Of a stretch of 64,000 nt of DNA, positions 1-9,104 are shown piece by piece; position 1 is the first letter of the stretch; each line of letters starts with the position of its first letter. A model generated the notes under the pieces. The model had not been told where the DNA came from. It searched no databases and worked only from the letters and a program-made list of their open reading frames with translations. Position numbers and translations under genes: made by a program. This DNA is from Halosimplex salinum (GTDB lineage Archaea > Halobacteriota > Halobacteria > Halobacteriales > Haloarculaceae): assembly GCF_003730195.1 (NCBI RefSeq), contig NZ_QWGG01000002.1, forward strand, positions 434,001-498,000. The letters run 5' to 3'.

Positions 1-40
1 TACGCTGTCAGTGTCCCGAAGACAGTCACAGCGGTCCGTA

Positions 41-1636
41 TCAGAGGTCGGCGTCCAGGTGGTCGACGGCTTTCAGCGCGAGGGCGACGATGGTGAGCGT
101 CGGGTTCATCGCGCCACTGGTCGGGAAGACGCTGCTCGAGGCGACGGTGAGGTTCTCGAGGTCGTGCGTTCGCAGGCGGGGGTCCACGACGCTCTCTGAC
201 GGGTCCGTCCCCATCCGGGTCGTTCCGGCGGGGTGACGGGCGGCGCCCGGGTCGTGGACGTCGGTCTGGCCGGTGATCCGCGTGTTCATCGACGAGAGGA
301 TCCGTCGCTGGACCGACTGGGCGTGCTCCAGCGCCGCGACGGCGTGGTCGCCGACGCTCCAGGAGACGTCCGGCACGGGGTTGCCGTGGTCGTCGGTCTC
401 GTCGGGGTCGAGCGTGACGCGGTTCGTGGGGTCCGGCAGTTGCTCGACCAGCGCCCCCATCTGGAGGTGGTTGCCGAGTTCGAACTCCAGCGCCTCGCGC
501 AGGTCCGCCCCCCACCGACCGTCGCCGAGGGCGACGTCGAGCGGCGAGGGGCCGGCGTAGTTGAAGAACTCGAGTTTGACGCTTCCCGGTGTCGGTTCCT
601 CGTGGTCGTAGAACTGGTGGGACTCGCTGGTGATGAAGCCGATCTCGTGTTGCTCGGTCCGTCCGAGGAGCAGTGCGTTCGTCCCCGCGAAGGCATGTTC
701 CATCAGGTATCGGCCGACGGCCCCCGAGGAGTTGGCCAGTCCGTCGGGGTACTGCTCGGACTGCGAGAGCAGCAGCAGGCGGGGCGTCTCGATGGCGCCA
801 CAGGCGACGACGAACTGGCGGGCCGCCTGGCGGTGCTCCTCACCGTCCGGGGTCGCGTAGACGGCCGTCTCGACGCGCTCGCCCTCCGAGTCGTGTTCGA
901 GTCGCTGGACGGGCGCGCGGTCGATGACGCGGGCGCCCTCGGACTCGGCCTCGCGGACGTGGACGGTCGCGTCGTACTTCGCGCCGGAGGGACAGACCGG
1001 TGCACACGTCCCCCAGCCCTGGCAGGCCGCTCGGCCGTCGTAGGGCTCGCTGTTGCGCGCCTGGGGCACCGAGTGGACCTCGATGTCCAGCTCCTCGCAG
1101 GCCGCGGCGAACAGCGAGTCCGAGTAACTCGGCGGGAACGCCTCCATCGGGAACGGCTCCTCGCGGGGGGGCGCGAAGGGGTTGTCCTGGGCGCCGGCGA
1201 CCCCCATCTCGGCCTCCGCCTCGGCGTAGTACGGTCGCAAATCCGCGTAGGAGAGCGGCCAGTCGGTCGCGAGGCCGTACCGCGTCTCCATCTCGAAGTC
1301 CTTCGGGTGAAAGCGGGGGGTGAGTCCGAGCCAGTGCAGCGTCGTGCCGCCGACACCCTTGACGCGGGTCGTGTTCAGCGGGTAGTGGATCTCCCCGCTG
1401 GAGGTGTAGGCGTCGCGTTCCCCGCCCATGTCCCAGACGTCGGTCCAGCCGTGGGCGGGACGGAGGTACCGCTCCATCCGGCGCTGGCGGTCGGCGAAGT
1501 CGAACCGCGGGCCGGCGTCGAGGACGACCACGTCGTGGCCCCGGTCGGCGAGGCGCGCGGCGGTGACGGCACCGGCGGGACCCGCCCCGACGACGCAGAC
1601 GTCGACCCGGTCGGACGGCGTCCGCGTCGCGCTCAC
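41..1636 (-). CDS. GMC-family FAD-dependent oxidoreductase (sugar/gluconate dehydrogenase-like), paralogue 1
   Basis: The protein has an N-terminal Rossmann FAD motif (VVGAGPAG), a central Cys cluster (CQGWGTCAPVC), and a C-terminal HPAGTTRMG segment holding a GMC catalytic His, so it should oxidise a polyol, sugar or sugar acid. I start it at GTG 1636 (VSATRTPSDRVDV): this aligns with the start of the paralogue at 7506-9104, a GAGGTG ribosome-binding site lies just upstream, and a longer frame would run into the divergent ABC gene. No signal peptide is visible. Unlike the paralogue it has no subunit 3 gene upstream. Long stretches are almost identical to the paralogue, so one is a duplicate of the other. 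The substrate cannot be told from sequence. Confidence 0.88.
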   Translation of the reverse strand: MSATRTPSDRVDVCVVGAGPAGAVTAARLADRGHDVVVLDAGPRFDFADRQRRMERYLRPAHGWTDVWDMGGERDAYTSSGEIHYPLNTTRVKGVGGTTLHWLGLTPRFHPKDFEMETRYGLATDWPLSYADLRPYYAEAEAEMGVAGAQDNPFAPPREEPFPMEAFPPSYSDSLFAAACEELDIEVHSVPQARNSEPYDGRAACQGWGTCAPVCPSGAKYDATVHVREAESEGARVIDRAPVQRLEHDSEGERVETAVYATPDGEEHRQAARQFVVACGAIETPRLLLLSQSEQYPDGLANSSGAVGRYLMEHAFAGTNALLLGRTEQHEIGFITSESHQFYDHEEPTPGSVKLEFFNYAGPSPLDVALGDGRWGADLREALEFELGNHLQMGALVEQLPDPTNRVTLDPDETDDHGNPVPDVSWSVGDHAVAALEHAQSVQRRILSSMNTRITGQTDVHDPGAARHPAGTTRMGTDPSESVVDPRLRTHDLENLTVASSSVFPTSGAMNPTLTIVALALKAVDHLDADL

Positions 1637-1697
1637 CGTCCACCTCGCCACGCGAGTGCCGCGAGACCACGGTCGGTCGCTCTGTCCGGGCGCATAC

Positions 1698-1712
1698 TCC
1701 CCGGTGCGGGGA
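1698..1712. promoter_or_regulatory. Short dyad in the divergent GMC/ABC intergenic region
   Basis: TCCCC-N5-GGGGA, a perfect 5-bp inverted repeat, lies between the divergently transcribed oxidoreductase and ABC ATPase genes. It could be an operator for either promoter. The arms are short and GC-rich, so chance is possible. Confidence 0.25.
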
Positions 1713-1760
1713 TCGGGACTTAACTGTTTTGTCGGCAGTGAATCAGGGGCTGAGGGCCGA

Positions 1761-1770
1761 AGATATTTTA
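1761..1770 (+). promoter_or_regulatory. TATA-type promoter of the ABC importer ATPase gene
   Basis: The AT-rich box AGATATTTTA is centred about 28 bases before the ATG at 1795, the spacing expected for a haloarchaeal leaderless transcript. This spacing supports ATG 1795 rather than the in-frame ATG at 1729. Confidence 0.6.
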
Positions 1771-1794
1771 ACAGGCCCTGGCATACTTGGCGAC

Positions 1795-2961
1795 ATGGCA
1801 AGTGTTAGCATCGAGGATGTGACGAAGATATACGAGGACAGCGACGAGGGGCGGATCCTCGCTGTCGACGGCGTCAGCCTCAATATCGAAGACGGGGAGT
1901 TCGTGACGATCGTCGGCCCGTCCGGGTCGGGGAAGTCGACACTCCTCAGGATGGTCGCCGGACTCGAGGACATCACCGACGGGACGATGCGGATCGGCGA
2001 CCGTGTGATAAACGACGTCCAGCCCCAGGACAGAGGGGTGGCGATGGTCTTCCAGAACTACGCGCTCTATCCGCACATGACTGCCCGGAAGAACATGTCC
2101 TACGGGCTCAAGCTGACGTCTGATCTCTCGGACGACGAGGTGGCAGAACGCGTCCAGGAGGCCGCCGAGATGATGGGCATCGAGGACCAGCTGGACAAGA
2201 AACCGGGGAGCCTCTCCGGGGGCCAGCAGCAGCGGGTCGCCACTGGCCGGGCGATCGTGCGAGACCCCGAGGTGTTCCTGTTCGACGAGCCGCTCTCGAA
2301 CCTCGACGCGAAACTTCGCGTCCACATGCGGACCGAGCTCCAGCGCATCCAGGAGGAACTCGGGACGACCTCGATCTACGTGACCCACGACCAGGAGGAG
2401 GCGATGACGATGTCCGACCGGATCGTCGTCCTCGACGCCGGACAGATCCAGCAGGTCGGGACGCCCGACGAGATCTACAACGAGCCCGTGAACCTGTTCG
2501 TCGCCGACTTCGTCGGCAGTCCGTCGATGAACACCTTCGACGTCAAGCTGGACGGGAACACGCTCGTAGGTGACGCCTTCGAGTACACGCTCTCGAACGA
2601 GTACGTCGAACGGGTCAAGGAGTACGCCAGCGAGGGCGAACCGCTCGTCCTGGGGATCCGCCCGGAGAACATCGTACTGACCGACGACCCCTCGGAGAAC
2701 ACCATCCAGGCACACCTCGACGTCCGCGAACCCGTCGGGAGCGACAACTACCTCTATCTCACCATGGGCGACGATGAGTGTCGCGTCCGCGTCCCCGGCG
2801 ACGTGAAACCCGAGGAGGGGACCGACGTCACGATCAGGTTCGACGAGTCGAACCTCCACCTCTTCCGCGAGAAGACCGGGCGAAACGTCCTCGCGGACAT
2901 CGAACAGGCGTCACAGGCGTCCGCGTCGGGCGCCAACTCGGTCGCCACCGCAGAGGACTGA
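1795..2961 (+). CDS. Carbohydrate ABC transporter ATP-binding protein (MalK/UgpC type)
   Basis: A 388-residue ATPase that powers sugar import at the cytoplasmic face of the membrane. Visible motifs are Walker A at residues 41-49 (GPSGSGKST), the signature LSGGQQQRV, Walker B with LFDEPLSNLD, and the H-loop VTHDQEEA. Residues from about 240 onward form the OB/TOBE regulatory domain usual in MalK-type subunits (GIRPENI is recognisable). It precedes the binding protein and both permeases on the same strand; the 250-base gap to the binding-protein gene contains a separate promoter, so the cassette is probably expressed from two promoters. The substrate is likely a mono- or oligosaccharide or glycerol phosphate. 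Confidence 0.95.
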   Translation: MASVSIEDVTKIYEDSDEGRILAVDGVSLNIEDGEFVTIVGPSGSGKSTLLRMVAGLEDITDGTMRIGDRVINDVQPQDRGVAMVFQNYALYPHMTARKNMSYGLKLTSDLSDDEVAERVQEAAEMMGIEDQLDKKPGSLSGGQQQRVATGRAIVRDPEVFLFDEPLSNLDAKLRVHMRTELQRIQEELGTTSIYVTHDQEEAMTMSDRIVVLDAGQIQQVGTPDEIYNEPVNLFVADFVGSPSMNTFDVKLDGNTLVGDAFEYTLSNEYVERVKEYASEGEPLVLGIRPENIVLTDDPSENTIQAHLDVREPVGSDNYLYLTMGDDECRVRVPGDVKPEEGTDVTIRFDESNLHLFREKTGRNVLADIEQASQASASGANSVATAED

Positions 2962-3130
2962 CGCACGCACCCGGTCGCTTTTCGTCGATCTCCCGTCGAA
3001 CTCCGACCCTGACGGACAATCGGTTGATAGGGTAACCACACGCCGCCGACAACAAATTCAGTCTTGTTTCGAGCGACCGCGCGTGCCACCGGCACCGAGC
3101 CTTTCCCGAGGCTAACCGCTTCGGTCCGTC

Positions 3131-3150
3131 GTATGAACTGACCATCATAC
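3131..3150. promoter_or_regulatory. Candidate operator upstream of the solute-binding protein gene
   Basis: A perfect dyad GTATGA-N8-TCATAC sits about 30 bases upstream of the TATA box of the binding-protein gene. Position and symmetry fit a binding site for a dimeric sugar regulator. No regulator gene is adjacent. Confidence 0.4.
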
Positions 3151-3178
3151 CCGCTGCGACACCCGATATCACCGGTAT

Positions 3179-3190
3179 GTTTATATATTC
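3179..3190 (+). promoter_or_regulatory. TATA-type promoter of the solute-binding protein gene
   Basis: TTTATATATTC is centred about 26 bases before the ATG at 3210. This makes 3210 the likely leaderless start; the in-frame ATG at 3177 would lie upstream of the box. Confidence 0.65.
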
Positions 3191-3209
3191 CCGATCAATA
3201 TGGTCCCGT

Positions 3210-4604
3210 ATGTCACTCGATGACAACCGCGTCGACAAGCGTCGTCGCAAGTTTATCAAGGCTGCAGGCATCACGGGTGCCGTCGGACTCGCTGGCTGTA
3301 GTGGCGGCGGCGACGGTGGCGACGGTGGCGACGGTGGCGATGGCGGCGACGGTGGCGATGGCGGCGACGGAACGGCGACCGGAACCCCGAGCGCGACGCC
3401 CCCGGACGCGGACACGGTCATCAGCTACTGGACGCTGTTCGGCGGCGGCGACGGCGTCGTGATGTCGAGTATCATCGACAAGTTCAACGAGGAGCGTCCG
3501 CTCGGCGACGGCGTCGGTATCAGGCGCCAGCGCGTCCCGTGGGACCAGTACTACGACCGGCTGTTCACCTCGCTGACCGGCGGCGCGGCACCGGACATGG
3601 CGATCATGCACGGGTCGTTGCTACGGCGGTTCAGCGACGTCCTCGTGAACCCAGTCCAGTACTTCGACAGCGGACTGGAGGAGTACTACCTGGCCTCGCA
3701 CTCTGACATGGTGACGGTCAACGGCGACCCCCAGGCCGTCCCGATGGACTTCCACCCCGCCGGCATCTACTACAACAAGGACATCTTCGAGGAGGCGGGT
3801 CTCGACCCGGAGAGCCCCCCGAGCAACTGGGAGGAGTTCAAGGCGGCCGGTGACGCCATCGTCTCGGAGACCGATAACCACGCGTGGGTTCCGACGCCCT
3901 ACCAGGACGGAGTCGGCTCCTACCGGGCCTGGAGTAGCTGGGTCAAGCAGGCCGGCGGCGAACTGTTCAACGACGACTACAGCGAACCGCTGTTCGACAA
4001 CGAGGCCGGTCAGGAGATGACCCAGACCTTCTACGACATGACCGGCGACTGGGGCTGGGCCGAGCAGACCGCCGAGGAGAACTGGGGCAACCGCGTCTTC
4101 CAGAACGGAAACCTCGGCATGGTCACCAACGGTACGTGGTACGTCAACGTGATGCGAGAACTCGACGACTTCAACTGGGGTTTCTTCAAGCCCTACGTCG
4201 CGCCCGGCCACGAGCAGAACGCCGCCTGGGCCGACGGCCACACGATCATCCTCCCCCAGAGCGCCGACCGCAGCGACGAGAAGACGCGGCTGGCCGCCGA
4301 GGCCGCCCGGTGGATCACGACCCAGAACCCCGAGTGGGGTTCCGAGGCGGGTCACCTGCCGGCGGCCCAAGAAATCCACGACTCGGGTGCGCTCGAGGAG
4401 GCGGCGATCTACGACAAGACGCTCAGCAAGTTCCTCGAGATGGCCGAGGCCGAGGAGTACTTCTTCCACCCGCAGTTCCCCAGCGGCGACCCCAACGACG
4501 AGGGCGTCTGGAGCTGGCTGGTAGACGTCTGGGCGCACAATGCCGAGCCCGAAGAGGGACTCCAGTCGGGCATCCAGAACGTCAACAACGCGATCGGGAA
4601 CTGA
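3210..4604 (+). CDS. Tat-exported lipoprotein sugar-binding protein of the ABC importer
   Basis: A 464-residue extracellular substrate-binding protein of the family 1 (MalE/UgpB) type. The N-terminus has a basic Tat-like stretch (KRRRKFIKAAG) and a lipobox ending at Cys30 (GLAGC), so it is anchored to the outer face of the membrane. Cys30 is followed by a pure Gly-Gly-Asp repeat linker encoded by 9-base repeats, an acidic tether typical of halophilic lipoproteins but unusually regular. The fold then runs from about residue 70 to the end. The first permease starts 30 bases downstream, so the three genes form an operon. The ligand is unknown. Confidence 0.93.
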   Translation: MSLDDNRVDKRRRKFIKAAGITGAVGLAGCSGGGDGGDGGDGGDGGDGGDGGDGTATGTPSATPPDADTVISYWTLFGGGDGVVMSSIIDKFNEERPLGDGVGIRRQRVPWDQYYDRLFTSLTGGAAPDMAIMHGSLLRRFSDVLVNPVQYFDSGLEEYYLASHSDMVTVNGDPQAVPMDFHPAGIYYNKDIFEEAGLDPESPPSNWEEFKAAGDAIVSETDNHAWVPTPYQDGVGSYRAWSSWVKQAGGELFNDDYSEPLFDNEAGQEMTQTFYDMTGDWGWAEQTAEENWGNRVFQNGNLGMVTNGTWYVNVMRELDDFNWGFFKPYVAPGHEQNAAWADGHTIILPQSADRSDEKTRLAAEAARWITTQNPEWGSEAGHLPAAQEIHDSGALEEAAIYDKTLSKFLEMAEAEEYFFHPQFPSGDPNDEGVWSWLVDVWAHNAEPEEGLQSGIQNVNNAIGN

Positions 4605-4634
4605 CCCGGACTCCCATCCCACCACTATCACCTC

Positions 4635-5573
4635 ATGTCGATACGAGACCAACTTTCGGGGCTCACCGAGACCGAGGAGGGGCGCAGACGCCAGAGCATC
4701 GGCGCCCTCGACCGGGAGACCATCGCCGGGTACGTCTGGGCGCTGCCCTACCTGGCGGCGTTCGTGGTGTTCCTCCTGTGGCCCCTGTTCAAAGGGCTGT
4801 GGATGAGCGCCCACGACTGGAACCCGCTGCTCCCGTCGGAGTCGGAGTGGATCGGGATCCAGAACTACGTGGAGCTCATGAGCGACCCGTTCTTCTGGAA
4901 CGCCCTGTGGAACACGATCTACTTCGTGATCCTGACGGTGCCGGCGATGGTGGTCCTGAGCCTGGCGCTCGCGCTGGGTGTCAACCGCAACGTCAAGGGC
5001 AAGACGGCGCTACGGACGATCTACTTCAGCCCGTACGTGCTGACCATCGCGGTCGTCGCCATCGTCTGGCTGGAGTTCCTCTCGACGGACTTCGGGCCGA
5101 TCAACTACTACCTGGACCTCCTGTTCGGGATCCGGATCGAGTGGCTGACCTCGGAACTGTTCGCGATGCCGTCGCTCGCGATCACGACGGTCTGGTGGCT
5201 GCTGGGGTTCAACTTCATCATCCTCCTGGCGGCCCGCCAGAACGTCCCCGGGCGCCTCTACGAGGCCGCGCGCCTCGACGGCGCGAGCTCCTGGCGGCAG
5301 TTCCGGGACATCACGCTCCCCCAGATGCGAAACGCCCTGCTGTTCGTCGTGATCATCCAGTTCATCTACCAGTTCCAGGTGTTCGGCCAGCCCTACGTCA
5401 TGACCGGCGGCGGTCCGTCCGAGTCGACCCGGACGATCGTCTACTACCTCTACCAGTCGGCGTTCAACCAGCAGTCCTACGGCTACGCCGCGGCGATCGG
5501 GTACATCCTCTTCGCCATCCTGGTTGGAATCTCGCTCGTGAACTACTACGTCATCGGAGGCAACAATGAGTGA
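4635..5573 (+). CDS. Sugar ABC transporter permease (MalF/UgpA type)
   Basis: A 312-residue integral membrane permease with about six hydrophobic helices. The EAA loop that contacts the ATPase is clear (YEAARLDGASSWRQFRDITLP). Residues 1-35 are a hydrophilic cytoplasmic lead. It lies between the binding-protein gene and the second permease gene, whose start it overlaps by eight bases, which implies translational coupling. Confidence 0.94.
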   Translation: MSIRDQLSGLTETEEGRRRQSIGALDRETIAGYVWALPYLAAFVVFLLWPLFKGLWMSAHDWNPLLPSESEWIGIQNYVELMSDPFFWNALWNTIYFVILTVPAMVVLSLALALGVNRNVKGKTALRTIYFSPYVLTIAVVAIVWLEFLSTDFGPINYYLDLLFGIRIEWLTSELFAMPSLAITTVWWLLGFNFIILLAARQNVPGRLYEAARLDGASSWRQFRDITLPQMRNALLFVVIIQFIYQFQVFGQPYVMTGGGPSESTRTIVYYLYQSAFNQQSYGYAAAIGYILFAILVGISLVNYYVIGGNNE

Positions 5574-6453
5574 CGCACAACCCGAGAAATCGATAACCGA
5601 CCGCGTGCCGCGGTCAGTCGACGAACTGACGAGCAACCTCACGCTCGAGAGCGTGGCCGTCCACGCGTTCCTCTACGGGGCCGCGGCGGTCTTCCTCCTC
5701 CCGTATCTCTACATGACGACGCTGTCGTTCCAGCCGCGGAGCACCGCGATCGACGGTGTCCCGTACTGGATCCCGCCGGAGTTCACGCTGGAACACTACC
5801 AGTTCCTGTTCGAGAACTCCCTCATCATCGACTGGACGATCAACACGTTCATCATCGCGGGCGGAGCGACCGTCCTGATCCTGATCGCCGACTCGATGAT
5901 CGCCTACTCGCTGTCGCGGCTCGACTGGCCGGGCCAGGGAGTGATCCTCGGGATCATCGTCGCCAGCTTCATGGTCCCCTACTACCTGAACATCGTGCCG
6001 CTGTTCACGATCATCGCGGACCTGGGGCTCGTCAACAGCTACTGGGGGGTCGTCCTCCCGGCCGTGGCGAGTCCGCTCGGGGTGTTCCTGCTCTACCAGT
6101 TCTTCAAGGATATCCCCGACGAGTACGAGGAGGCCGCGCGTCTGGACGGCTTCTCGAACTTCCAGATCTACACCCGGATCATCCTGCCGCTCGCGCGACC
6201 GATCCTGACGGCGCTGGCGCTGTTCATGTTCGTGTTCAACTGGAACGCGTTCCTCTGGCCGCTGGTCGTGCTGCAGGACAACGCCTCGTTCACGCTCCCG
6301 ATCGGGCTCGTCTCGCTGCTCAACGCCCAGATCTATCGCCCGGGTCGCACCATGGCCGCGGCGCTCATCGCGTCGATACCGCTGCTGCTGGTCTTCCTGG
6401 TGCTCCAGCGGTATCTCGTGCGTGCCGTCGAGATGCAGGGCGTCACCGAGTAA
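5566..6453 (+). CDS. Sugar ABC transporter permease (MalG/UgpE type)
   Basis: The 295-residue partner permease, again with the EAA loop (YEEAARLDGFSNFQIYTRI) and about six membrane helices. It starts inside the end of the upstream permease gene. It closes the core transporter operon; the DUF624 gene follows after about 210 bases. Confidence 0.94.
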   Translation: MSDAQPEKSITDRVPRSVDELTSNLTLESVAVHAFLYGAAAVFLLPYLYMTTLSFQPRSTAIDGVPYWIPPEFTLEHYQFLFENSLIIDWTINTFIIAGGATVLILIADSMIAYSLSRLDWPGQGVILGIIVASFMVPYYLNIVPLFTIIADLGLVNSYWGVVLPAVASPLGVFLLYQFFKDIPDEYEEAARLDGFSNFQIYTRIILPLARPILTALALFMFVFNWNAFLWPLVVLQDNASFTLPIGLVSLLNAQIYRPGRTMAAALIASIPLLLVFLVLQRYLVRAVEMQGVTE

Positions 6454-6662
6454 CGGCCCCGTTCTCTTTGCCGTCCGCTTCTCTCCGTCGTCCGCTTCCG
6501 GGAGTGGACGCTGTACCCCCGGTCGCACACCCGGCCGCTAGACCGGGTCGCGGTCGCGACCGGCAATCCTGTCGCGCTCGCAGTCGCTCGCACTGGCGAG
6601 GCGGACACAGCAATTTTGGCCGGAACCGAACGACCGAGGCCCGTGCCGTCCCAACGACGAGC

Positions 6663-7421
6663 ATGACCCGACCCCGCAGCACGCTCGCGGACGGGGGAAC
6701 GTCCGACGCCGCCGGCGACGCGGGGGCGGACGACACCCCCAGGGGCCCCGACGCGGTCGACATCGAGGCCGTCCACGGCGCGTTCAGCGCCTCGTTCGGA
6801 TTCGTCGCCGGGAACGCTCTCTCGGTCGTCGCCGTGAGTCTCGCGTGGGTGCTGGCCTCGCTCCCGCTGGTCACGGTAGGCCCGGCGACGCTGGGTGCGT
6901 ACACTGCCGTGGCGTCCATCCGTGCGGACGGGTCGGTCGACCGCGCGGCGGTCGTCCGGGCGATGCGCGACCACGGCGTCGACGCCCTCCTGCTCGGGGG
7001 CGTCGTCGTCCTCATGTCGGGGGTCAGCCTGCTCTACGTCGCCCAGTTCGTGCGGACGGAGGCACCCGTCGCCGGCGTCCTCGGGGTCGCGGGCCTGTAC
7101 GCGACCGTCCATCTGGTACTGGTACTGGTCCCGACGTTCGTGGGACTGGCCGCCGGCGTCCCGCTCTCGGAGGCCGTGCGGACGAGCTACCGGTGGACCA
7201 TCTCGCACTCGGTGGCCGCGCTCTCGACGCTGCTGCTCACCGGGTTGCTCCTGGCCCTCTCGCTCGTGCTCACCGTCGCGTTCGTCCTGGTCTTCCCCGC
7301 CGTCGCGGCCTGGTTCCACACCGAACTGCTCGCGCCCCTGTACGCGACCGACACCGAGCCCGTCAGCGGCGCCGAGGACCGCTCCGGGTCGGCCGAGTAC
7401 GCCGGCCCCAGGGGCGGCTGA
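6663..7421 (+). CDS. DUF624 (YesL-like) membrane protein
   Basis: About 250 residues with an acidic N-terminal tail of about 40 residues and four to five membrane segments. The stretch LASLPLVTVGPATLGAY resembles the conserved LPVVTIGPA segment of DUF624 proteins. That family is commonly encoded beside carbohydrate ABC importers, and this gene lies right behind one on the same strand, so a role in assembly or function of the importer is likely though unproven. Upstream of ATG 6663 the frame is open but has no good start or conserved content. Start confidence is moderate. Confidence 0.75.
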   Translation: MTRPRSTLADGGTSDAAGDAGADDTPRGPDAVDIEAVHGAFSASFGFVAGNALSVVAVSLAWVLASLPLVTVGPATLGAYTAVASIRADGSVDRAAVVRAMRDHGVDALLLGGVVVLMSGVSLLYVAQFVRTEAPVAGVLGVAGLYATVHLVLVLVPTFVGLAAGVPLSEAVRTSYRWTISHSVAALSTLLLTGLLLALSLVLTVAFVLVFPAVAAWFHTELLAPLYATDTEPVSGAEDRSGSAEYAGPRGG

Positions 7422-7505
7422 GACGGACTGCTCTCCGTCCTGCCCGCTCGTTCGACCGTCGACCGGAGTGCAGACCGGACAGGGCCTGACGGGGCCGACG
7501 GGCTG

Positions 7506-9104
7506 TCAGAGGTCGTCGTGGATGTGCTCGGCGGCTTTCAGGGAGAGCGCGACGATGGTGAGCGTCGGGTTCATCGCGCCGCCGGTGGGGAAGACGCCGC
7601 TGGAGGCGATGGAGAGGTTCTCCAGGTCGTGGGTGCGGAGTCGTCGGTCGACGACGCTCTCCGCGGGGTCGTCACCCATCCGGGTCGTCCCCATCGGGTG
7701 ACTCCCGGACAGGGGATCGTCGGCCGGCGTGGCGTAGTCGACGCGTGCTCCGGCCTCGTCGAGGATGTCGCGCTGGACCTCGATGGCCTTCTCGGCCGTC
7801 GTGCGTCCGTGATCGCCGACCGTCCAGTGGATCTGTGGGACGGGGTTGCCGTGGTCGTCGGTCTCGTCGGGGTCGAGCGTGACGCGGCTGTTCGGGTTCG
7901 GGAGCTGCTCGACGAGCGCCTCCGTCCCGATGTGGCCCCCGTAGGAGCGCTCGACGGCGGCCGTGAGGTCGTCGCCCCATCCGCCGTCGTCCAGCGCGGC
8001 CTCGACCGGCGAGGGGCCGGCGTAGTTGAGGAACCCGACGAAGAAACTCCCCGGCGTCGCCTCCTCGTGGTCGTAGAACTGGTGTGTGACGGACGTACTG
8101 AACCCGACCTGGTGTTGCTCGGTCGGTTCCATGAGTCGCCCGGTGACGAGATACAGCAGGTGGTCCATCAGGTATCGGCCGACCGCCCCCGAGGAGTTGG
8201 CCAGTCCGTCGGGGTACTGCTCGGACTGCGAGAGCAGGAGCAGACGTGGCGTCTCGATGGCACCGCAGGCGACGACGAACTGGCGAGCCTCCTGGCGGTG
8301 TTCGGTCCCGTCGGGCGTGGCGTAGACGGCCGCCTCGACGCGCTCGCCCTCCGAGTCGTGTTCGAGTCGCTGGACGGGCGCGCGGTCGACGACGCGGGCG
8401 CCCTCGGATTCGGCCTTGCGAATGTGGACCGAGCCGTCGTACTTCGCGCCGGAGGGGCAGACCGGATGGCAGGTGCCGTAGCCGACGCAGGCGCTGCGAC
8501 CGTCGTAGGCCTCGCTGTTGCGCGCCTGCGGGACAGAGTGGACCTCGATGTCCAGCTCCTCGCAGGCCGCTCCGAGGATCGAGTCGGAGTGACTCGGCGG
8601 AAACGCCTCCATCGGGAACGGCTCCTCGCGGGGCGGCGCGAAGGGGTTGTCCTCTGCGCCGGCGACGCCCAGCTCCGACTCCGCCTCGGCGTAGTAGGGT
8701 CGCAGGTCGTCGTAAGCGATCGGCCAGTCGGTCCCGAGCCCGTACCGCGTCCCCATCTCGAAGTCCTTCGGGTGGAATCGCGGGGTGTAGCCGATCCAGT
8801 GCAGCGTCGTCCCGCCGACGCCCTTGATGCGCGTCCGGTTCAGCGGGTAGTCCACGTCGCCCGTCGAACTGTAGGCGTCGCGCTCGCCGTCCATCCCCCA
8901 GACGTCGGTCCAGTCGTGAGCGGGGCGCTGGTGGCGCTCCATGCGTTCCAGCCGCTCGGCGAGGGGGACGCGAGGACCGGCCTCGAGGACGACCACGTCG
9001 TGGCCCCGGTCGGCCAGCGAGTGGGCGACGATGCCGCCGGCCGGTCCCGCGCCGACGACGCAGACGTCGACGCGTTCGGAAGGGGTTCGATCCGCCGCGC
9101 TCAT
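7506..9104 (-). CDS. GMC-family FAD-dependent oxidoreductase (gluconate 2-dehydrogenase-like large subunit), paralogue 2
   Basis: About 532 residues with the FAD motif VVGAGPAG near the N-terminus, the Cys cluster CVGYGTCHPVC and the C-terminal SHPMGTTRMG catalytic segment. It follows the subunit 3 gene so closely that stop and start overlap (TGATG); a GTG one codon earlier is an alternative start. In bacterial gluconate/sorbitol dehydrogenases the flavoprotein works with a small subunit 3 and a cytochrome c subunit; no cytochrome c gene is present here, so electrons must go to another carrier. It has no signal peptide of its own and could be exported together with the small subunit. It is closely similar to 41-1636. 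Confidence 0.9.
   Translation of the reverse strand: MSAADRTPSERVDVCVVGAGPAGGIVAHSLADRGHDVVVLEAGPRVPLAERLERMERHQRPAHDWTDVWGMDGERDAYSSTGDVDYPLNRTRIKGVGGTTLHWIGYTPRFHPKDFEMGTRYGLGTDWPIAYDDLRPYYAEAESELGVAGAEDNPFAPPREEPFPMEAFPPSHSDSILGAACEELDIEVHSVPQARNSEAYDGRSACVGYGTCHPVCPSGAKYDGSVHIRKAESEGARVVDRAPVQRLEHDSEGERVEAAVYATPDGTEHRQEARQFVVACGAIETPRLLLLSQSEQYPDGLANSSGAVGRYLMDHLLYLVTGRLMEPTEQHQVGFSTSVTHQFYDHEEATPGSFFVGFLNYAGPSPVEAALDDGGWGDDLTAAVERSYGGHIGTEALVEQLPNPNSRVTLDPDETDDHGNPVPQIHWTVGDHGRTTAEKAIEVQRDILDEAGARVDYATPADDPLSGSHPMGTTRMGDDPAESVVDRRLRTHDLENLSIASSGVFPTGGAMNPTLTIVALSLKAAEHIHDDL

Noticed and set aside
233-1723. A 496-codon plus-strand frame opposite the first GMC gene
   Set aside because: The GMC protein on the minus strand has clear FAD and catalytic motifs; the frame opposite is a shadow, and an equivalent shadow occurs opposite the second GMC gene.
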